Of a stretch of DNA of 36,366 bases, positions 31,140 to 36,366 are shown piece by piece. Location of the stretch: positions 1 to 36,366 of the forward strand of contig MNCI01000146.1 in NCBI GenBank assembly GCA_015680685.1. The letters run 5' to 3'. The notes under the pieces are model-generated. The model did not search any database. It was not told where the DNA came from and worked only from the letters and a program-made list of their open reading frames with translations. Both the position numbers and the translations under genes were made by a program. Numbering within the stretch: the first letter of the stretch is position 1; each line of letters opens with the position of its first letter. This DNA is from Gnetum montanum. Lineage: Eukaryota > Streptophyta > Gnetopsida > Gnetales > Gnetaceae.

Positions 31140-33062
31140 GACTAAACCACTTGTAGTTGTGAGAGCTTGTTTGGGATTTTGGTTCTAAAGAAAGGTCTTC
31201 TCTTCTTGCGGTTATCAGAACCAGCAGTGGCTTGAAGGTTTATAGCTCTCATAGCATTACGTTGCTGCAGTTGAGTGAGGAGTTCCCCTTGCATTGTTGG
31301 AGTGGGAGGTAGTGGAACTACCGGCGTAAGAGATGTGAATGGATTTGGAAGATGGTATGTATGTGGTGTGTCTCCTAGAGGATAAAGAGTCCTAAAATAC
31401 TCCCAAACTTGGTAGTAACATTGTGGAGTTGCGTGACCCATAGAGTCGCTTGGAGAAACTGGCTACCGCACGTAGTAGCCATATGGGTCTGGTTGCCAAT
31501 AAGGGTATTGTTGTCTAGGCGGTGGCATCCCCCATGATTGTGGGTGTTTCCACTATTGGTGTTACCTGATAGGTTGTGGCGGAGTTCCACTTGGATAATA
31601 CATTAATGATTGGTGGAACTGCCTTGGGTTACCTTAGGGATAAGGTAACCTTCGAGGTGCCTGCCGTTTGTTAAATCTTGGGTTGAGTGCATACACCTCA
31701 GACTCTTGTAGATGTGAGATTATTGGGAAACATTCCTTAGGATGGTCATATTGGCAGATCTCACATCCATCGTCATTGTCTATATTCAAATCCACAACTT
31801 CATTGGCGATAGTCATTTTTTCCTTACCCTTGTCATGTGCATGGCCTGAATCTCTCCTCTTTTTCTTATCATGGTCACTACTTCGTTCCTTCTTAGACTC
31901 CTCTACAATCTTTATGATAGTTTCAATTTTACTATTTAAGGAGGTCCATATTTCATCAACCTTAGCCGATACTTCCGTTGTTAGCTTTTTAAGTGGCAAG
32001 GTTTTTCTATTCACCAACACTTCAAGTGGTGACTCATCCTCCTCCTCACAGAATCTTACTCCCTTCTTTCGGAGGGAAGGGTCGCGGTTATATTCTTCCA
32101 CGCTTTCTCTTTTATGTAGCTCCCCTTATTCTTTAGCTACTTGCTCCAACAATCTATGAACTTCATGGGACCTACATTCTGATGATCTCCCTTGGGCATA
32201 TGTCCCAAGGGTTCTCCTAGTTTCATGTCTTAGCCCATCTACGAGATGACGGAGTTGATCCTGTTGTGCGTAATCATGGCCGGGCAACGATGTAGCAATG
32301 AGTAATATCAGCCCATGGTAGCATCCAAGGGTTTGTGAGTATCATGTTTCCATCCTTGGATCTGCTTACGCAAATTGGACACTCTGGAGTATGTTTGGTA
32401 TTTATCGTTGAACAATTCTAGCATTGTACTCTACCTCCTAATGGTTTCCAGTTCTAAGGACCGGTACCAACTCTCTGCTTCTTTTATGAGTGTCCTAGGA
32501 AACAACTTTAACTTCTGCCACTCATTTTCAATATTCTACAAGGCAAAGGCATCGTGGAATTCCTGTAAGTGATTTTACGGATCAGCATTGTATCCCCCCT
32601 CAAATCGTGGGATATTATTCATGTATAGTCTCTTGATTCGACTATCTTTTTGGTGCCTTGTAGGTATTCCAACAGCCTTCGTAATATCTAACATACTTCA
32701 GGTGGCAAGTAAGGGTTCGTCATGATCATCTCTCTCATGAAATCTATGATGCCTATGTGGTTCCCTACTTTTCCTTCTACCATGCCTAGAGTCTCTAGAA
32801 TGCCCTAGTCCTTGCTCTCGACTCTCTTGTCGAGGTCTCTCATTTTGCTTACCCTTATCCTCACCGTTGTGCTCTTTGTGACTGCGTCTTGATGTGGAAG
32901 GAGAGGGTGAATGATGTGATGAAGGGGAAGAAGAAGGAGAACCATCTACATGACGATGTTTCTTACCTTCTTTTCAGTGGTTACGATCCCAATCGTGATG
33001 ATGATACAAATGCCCATCCTTGTCATGTGTTTTTGTCCCCTCAGTGAACACTTGGTGTGAAA
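31140..33062 (-). pseudogene. Element F gag
   Basis: From 33,062 down: KVFTEGTKTHDKDGH, a His/Ser-rich linker, an Arg/His-rich part, the capsid domain (RFEGGYNADP, FPRTLIKEAESWYRSLE, YQTYSRVSNLRKQIQGW), a helical part broken by a frameshift near 32,280, the linker open at 31,634-32,101, the zinc knuckle CEICQYDHPKECFP (31,765-31,730), and the Pro/Gln/Tyr-rich tail. It retains the ~300 nt missing from A at the N. The N-terminal domain is lost at the 33,062 break. Confidence 0.9.
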
Positions 33063-33112
33063 CACCACTAATTTCAGCCTAGCACTTTGAATGGAAAATG
33101 ACTTAAGCCCTT

Positions 33113-33439
33113 TCAAGCATTCGGAAGAAAAAACTCTTGACCCACAACATCAAGCTCAGTAAGCATGGCTTTGGAGTTTTGGCAATCCATAAAAAGCTCA
33201 ACATCAAAGAGATGAGGAGGAGGAGGAAGTGGCATATGCAAATTCATGAAGTTGTATGGAGTCTAATCATTATGATTGGCATTGTTGCTGTTGAGACTGC
33301 GAGAATTTATGGCATGGAGGAACTAAGAATTCATGTTGAAGCCCATGATGTTGCTTTTTTTGTTGCAGAATTTGATGGGAAGATCATTGAAATCCAAGCC
33401 TTGAATCTGGTCTTGCTGTGGCTCTTGTTCCATCATCAT
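33113..33439 (-). pseudogene. Unidentified Asn/Gln/Pro-rich reading frame, possible regulator fragment
   Basis: A minus-strand frame from 33,439 to a stop at 33,113 (108 codons) has only two interruptions, both TAG, at codons 39 and 59. It begins MMMEQEPQQDQIQGLDFNDL and includes SLNSNNANHND, NFMNLHMPLPPPPHLFD and, near the end, TELDVVGQEFFLPNA. Composition and short hydrophobic-acidic motifs resemble activation regions of plant transcription factors, but I cannot name the family. The two TAGs could come from CAG codons by C-to-T change. A plus-strand frame at 33,137-33,505 overlaps it but has no recognisable content in this part. Confidence 0.4.
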
Positions 33440-33444
33440 GAACT

Positions 33445-33694
33445 GGTTCGCCAGAGAAAGTTTATGCCTAAAAATTCAATGTATTGGTCACCACATATGA
33501 ATTGAAGTTTCACTTCCCCAAAAGGTGGCTGCTGTTTTAAGATGTAAAATGTCAGGTCTTGGATGCCATTGCATAGAACTTTGAAAGGGCACCATGTCCT
33601 ATTTTTTAGTATAATGACAAAGCTTTTAGATATTTTGGAAGAGTATTTGAAGTGGCGACATCTTCAGTATAGGAAAATTGATGGAACTACAGGT
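33445..33694 (+). pseudogene. SWI/SNF ATPase fragments (BRAHMA-like)
   Basis: Two pieces of an SNF2-family chromatin-remodelling ATPase. Piece one, 33,445-33,504: SPEKVYA, stop, KFNVLVTTYEL, matching the helicase segment after motif Ib. Piece two, from about 33,540: a KM/VLD remnant, then in the frame from 33,563 GHHVLFFSIMTKLLDILEEY and [15 protein letters not shown], the start of the helicase C-terminal domain. Several hundred residues that separate these in a real protein are absent, and there are a stop and shifts. No introns are apparent between the pieces. The BRM/SYD type is the best fit. It cannot make an active enzyme. Confidence 0.75.
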
Positions 33695-33968
33695 CAAAAA
33701 AAAGAAAGAAAACAACAAGGTTGGCAATGGCTATCATCTCTTGTTGCCTTCACCGCATCATCTACCTATTGTTTGTCTGGTCACTGTGCCTCTGCCTATG
33801 CCACGCTTGTGCTTGCCACAACTACGCCTGATCCTCCACTGCGCCACACCCTCAACCATGTTAACAAAACCCTCTTCGGGTTTCTCTTTTCCTACCATGC
33901 AAGCTTATTTCATCATCGTCACCTACGTCGTCGTTGACGTTCAAAAATGCGTTGTAACTTTAGTCGCC
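33695..33968. other. Low-complexity stretch between gene fragments
   Basis: C- and T-rich sequence (CACCGC, CATCATC). Plus-strand frames run through it, but I recognise nothing before the fructokinase match begins. Confidence 0.5.
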
Positions 33969-34423
33969 CACATTGCGGTCATGAAAGCTACGAAACAGGC
34001 TGGTACTTTGCTTTCCTATGATCCCAATGTCAGGCTACCTCTGTGGCCCTCCCACAAGGCCACACGCCAAGCAATTCTGAGCATCTATGATGAAGCAGAC
34101 ATCATTAAGGTTAGCGATGAAGAAGTGATCTTTCTCATAAATATTACACAAAGTCCTTCCATGGCAGTGTGGACAGTGTTTCAGTGAAACTGATTGACAC
34201 AATGGGAGCAAGAGATGCCTTTGTGGGAGGACTCCTGTGGAAAGTTGTAAATGACAGATTGGTGCTCAAGGACGAGAAAAAGCTCCAGAAGGCACTAAGA
34301 TTTGCGTGTGCATGTGGGGCTATTATCACAACCAAGAAAGGGGGAATTCCTACACTGCTAGATGAAGCTGCTATTTTGCAATTGCTCAACAGCACCATCT
34401 CCAACGGCACTCTCTCCTCCTAA
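33969..34423 (+). pseudogene. Fructokinase (pfkB family) C-terminal fragment
   Basis: Fructokinase phosphorylates fructose in the cytosol or plastid. Part one (33,969-34,135): [47 protein letters not shown]. Part two in another frame (34,157-34,423, ending in TAA): [34 protein letters not shown], then FACACGAIITTKKGGIPTL. About 35 residues between the parts are missing. The pfkB signature D-T-x-GAGD is here DTMGARD: the Gly before the catalytic Asp is Arg, which would block the anion hole. The first half of the gene is absent. Part two alone has an uninterrupted frame of 84 codons from an internal ATG. Confidence 0.85.
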
Positions 34424-34474
34424 TTTCTTTTCATTCTTTACCAATCAATGCACCCACCGCCTTAGATCATCAGG

Positions 34475-34778
34475 ATGGATCTGTGTGTAATAACCTCCGA
34501 TTTGGCCTGCAAAAATGAATTCTTGAGAGAAGGAAAGGTCCAGGGAATGCACATTATTATTTTCTGCTCAGCTGTGTTAGACAATGATCTAGCTTTTGTG
34601 GCACCCTTTGCTGCAATCAAAGAAAAAAAGGGTGTCCCAATTGCATTGGATTCTTTTAGAGGATGATATATTGTTCCGTATGAGTTTCTTTCCTGATAAT
34701 GAAATTTGTTACCAAGTTCCAAACCATCAACAAGAGAAAAAAAATATAATTTTTCAAGTGAGCCGGGGCCGAAGCTAA
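34475..34778 (+). pseudogene. Unidentified coding-like fragment, two frames
   Basis: Frame one (34,475-34,666) includes GMHIIIFCSAVLDNDLAF, VAPFAAIKEKKGVPIALDSF; frame two takes over near 34,660 with DDILFRMSFFPDNEICYQV and NHQQEKKNIIFQVSRG. The hand-over without loss of protein-like composition suggests one old gene with a frameshift. I do not recognise the protein. A minus-strand frame of 86 codons overlaps and cannot be excluded. Confidence 0.35.
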
Positions 34779-34844
34779 TCTTTCTAAATTTTCTCTAAAT
34801 TTTTATCATTTAAGGGCTTGTTTTTCTAATTTGTTTGTATCTTC

Positions 34845-35072
34845 ATGGGCTTGAATGACCCACAAATTGTAAAATTCAATGTACCTGGTCAAAAATGTAG
34901 CTTGCCAACACACATCCAACTCATACACAACTATCCAGACACAGATACATTGAACTTGGTCAAAGAATGCAACTATCTAGCTATTGGTACATTTTGGCCA
35001 TTTCATGGAACAGTAAGACTAATTACTAAGAAAAATTTGAATCAACATGAAGAAAAGATCAGGTGTGCCTAA
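34845..35072 (+). CDS. Unidentified small reading frame
   Basis: 75 codons from an ATG: MGLNDPQIVKFNVPGQK, then HIQLIHNYPDTDTLNLVK, ECNYLAIGTFWPFHGTV, ending KKNLNQHEEKIRCA. Amino-acid use is protein-like, but no family is recognised and no homologue is seen in the window. It could be a further fragment of the unidentified coding-like sequence just upstream (34,475-34,778). Low confidence that it is expressed. Confidence 0.25.
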   Translation: MGLNDPQIVKFNVPGQKCSLPTHIQLIHNYPDTDTLNLVKECNYLAIGTFWPFHGTVRLITKKNLNQHEEKIRCA

Positions 35073-35612
35073 GACAGCAAGTGGAAGTTGGCTAACCACC
35101 CAAGATCAGTAGTTTAGCAAAAATATTGCTTTCAAATAAAAAAATTTTATAATCTAGATCTTATGTATCTTGGACGTAATAAATCTTCCATGGGAACAGC
35201 GGTGTAGGTAGAAGTGTTTAAACCTTTGCAAATTTATTTTACGCCCAACAATATTCCGCCTTCTCAAGAGCCACGTATATACAAACACATTCAAAATAGT
35301 GAATGTCAGATTCCTCTCCTTTGCCGATTGGATGCGTAACTTTGGCGCAAGCCTCAACTAGTAAAACAACCGTAACACAAAAAAAACACAAACGCCAGCG
35401 CGGAAGAGCTCTTGATCGTACGTGCTCATTCATGGGTAGATGGACTTCGTGCTTGCACAAAACTTGCACCGCAGATCCAAAGTTCACATCTTCTGCAATG
35501 AGTCTTCTCACACTTTCTACGTCTTCGCGGCCCCTGCTCAAGCACAAGCACAAACCCCATCATTATCCACCCTACAACAGCATCTGGAACAGCCCATTAT
35601 GGGGAGGAGGCA
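35073..35612. other. Stretch without a supported gene, richer in G and C
   Basis: Frames exist on both strands (35,239-35,553 minus; 35,303-35,623 plus), but none has recognisable content and they overlap one another. Base composition differs from the retroelements, so this may be the promoter, UTR or intron of a gene related to the fragments to the right. Confidence 0.4.
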
Positions 35613-35756
35613 TTATAGGGTAACCCTGACATGAGACCGAGACATGGACATTTCAATTTTGTCACAGATTTCTTCATCAAGCAGCTGCAATTTCCTGCAA
35701 TAAGATCTGATTTCTCTGGCCAAACGGGACCTTATGGCTTGCGTGCAGACCAGATC
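35613..35756 (-). CDS. Possible exon of an unidentified gene
   Basis: A 47-codon minus frame ending in TAA: DLVCTQAIRSRLAREIRSY, then CRKLQLLDEEICDKIEMSMS. It has strong helix-forming, charged composition. A TAG at 35,772 nearby could serve as a splice acceptor, but this is speculation. It lies on the same strand as the RING exon at the edge and could be a later exon of that gene. Confidence 0.25.
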   Translation of the reverse strand, partial: DLVCTQAIRSRLAREIRSYCRKLQLLDEEICDKIEMSMSRSHVRVTL

Positions 35757-36165
35757 AGGGAAAACAACCGCGTTCTACTCTCCAAAAACTGAAAATTACA
35801 TTAGTTTCTCCTGCCTACAGGAGGCAGCAGTGGGGAATTTTCCGAGTCATGGTTAATCAAGAAATTGGGGCGTCAGGTTTATTTTTACTTGTATCAAGTA
35901 TTTAGCGAATTTTATGCGTGGCCCAAAAAAGCCTCCCGGAGGAGTATGACTTGTTCCCTGTGAACGTGGGGAATTGTACATTGGGAGATTCCTGGATTCA
36001 GTGCAGGCCCTGCCTAGTTCAAGAAAAAAAAATATATGAATGAATGCAGGTTCTTGCGAAAGGAGAATGAACGGCAACAACAATGGGCCATTACATAAAT
36101 CCCCGACACGATAACAAAAAACCAAAGCTTACTCTCTTTGTTAACCCTCATTGTGGTTTCAAGCT

Positions 36166-36366
36166 TCACCAGTGCAGCGCATAACACCTCTTTTTCTTCA
36201 GATTTCCTTCCAAGGCAAGTGCCTCTCTTCTCCATTTCCGCTCCAGCGATGAAATCGCGTCCCGAAGGGTTCGATTCAGCACAAGATCGTCTGCCAAAAC
36301 ATTCTTCTCTCCGCAAACGCAGCATAGCATGTCATGGGATTTGTATGATGAAGATTTTGGAAGGCA
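36166..36366 (-). CDS. RING domain part of a PQT3/RBBP6-like E3 ligase (partial, open at right edge)
   Basis: The minus frame starting at the window's last base is open for 66 codons to a TGA at 36,166. It contains CCVCGEKNVLADDLVLNRTLRDAI, shown here as two blocks: CCVCGEKNVLADD and LVLNRTLRDAI. Plant PQT3 and animal RBBP6 E3 ubiquitin ligases carry this arrangement, C-x-CG followed by LADDL-x-N-[KR]-TLR, at the end of their RING/U-box domain. The N-terminal DWNN domain and first zinc ligands would lie beyond the right edge. The frame after the match (LERKWRREALALEGNLKKKR) is not recognised; a donor GT at 36,186 might end the exon. It may be a gene fragment, like its neighbours, or a live gene. 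Confidence 0.5.
   Translation of the reverse strand, partial: CLPKSSSYKSHDMLCCVCGEKNVLADDLVLNRTLRDAISSLERKWRREALALEGNLKKKRCYALHW

Larger units (their letters stand above)
27589..33062 (-). mobile_element. Element F: gag-protease-only element, 5' truncated
   Basis: On the minus strand: gag from about 33,062, protease, the end of pol, 3' non-coding region, ORF3 remnant, polypurine tract, LTR F. It lacks 5' LTR, primer site and gag start. The match to gag of A and D ends near 33,060, beyond which unrelated sequence begins. It lacks reverse transcriptase to integrase, as D does. Confidence 0.85.

Noticed and set aside
33137-33505. 122-codon plus-strand frame with basic N-terminus and hydrophobic middle
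   Set aside because: No recognisable domain before the SNF2 part; the opposite strand has better protein-like composition. It is not the SNF2 frame at 33,445-33,504.
35239-35623. Overlapping frames of about 100 codons on both strands
   Set aside because: Neither has a recognisable domain or supporting splice or start context; GC-richer DNA gives such frames by chance.

Overview
This is plant nuclear DNA, AT-rich and dominated by old LTR retrotransposons. At least six damaged copies of one Ty3/gypsy family fill about 1-12,245 and 15,189-33,062. The tRNA-Asp primer site, gag zinc knuckle, aspartic protease of the DLGS type and an extra ORF in the env position point to the Athila/Tat side of the superfamily. 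The right end (33,063-36,366) carries fragments of land-plant genes: a BRAHMA-like SNF2 ATPase, a fructokinase and a PQT3/RBBP6-like RING. A seed plant with a large genome, possibly a gymnosperm, fits; the species cannot be read from the sequence.

Layout. Element A (1-4,135, minus): gag and protease running off the left edge, primer site, LTR. Element B (4,136-12,245, minus): ORF3, ORF3 leader, 3' non-coding region, integrase, RNase H, protease, gag, primer site, LTR; its reverse transcriptase is gone. 12,246-15,188: a 49-bp minisatellite, a LINE-like relic and a Ty1/copia relic. Element C (15,189-17,664, minus): LTR and a coiled-coil ORF3. Element D (17,665-22,913, plus): LTR, an assembly gap, gag, protease, 3' region. 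Element E (22,914-27,588, minus): LTR, ORF3, partial gag. Element F (27,589-33,062, minus): LTR, ORF3 remnant, protease, gag, cut off at its 5' end. 33,063-36,366: gene fragments.

How the parts worked. Gag forms the particle, the protease matures it, RNase H and integrase belong to pol, and the LTRs carry promoter (TATA) and polyadenylation signal (AATAAA) about 160-170 nt apart. No copy here retains a reverse transcriptase. D and F share a structure in which gag-protease runs directly into the last codons of pol, as expected of a non-autonomous gag-only subfamily mobilised in trans.

Most notable: hexamers spaced 14 bp in the LTR U3 promoters, set a constant 18 bp from the TATA box in four LTRs; a similar array and TATA inside element B upstream of ORF3; a conserved env-position ORF3 of unknown function; an 11-mer around the polypurine tract reused at several internal sites; single-N positions that fall on structural breaks; and a mosaic of unrelated gene fragments at the right end.
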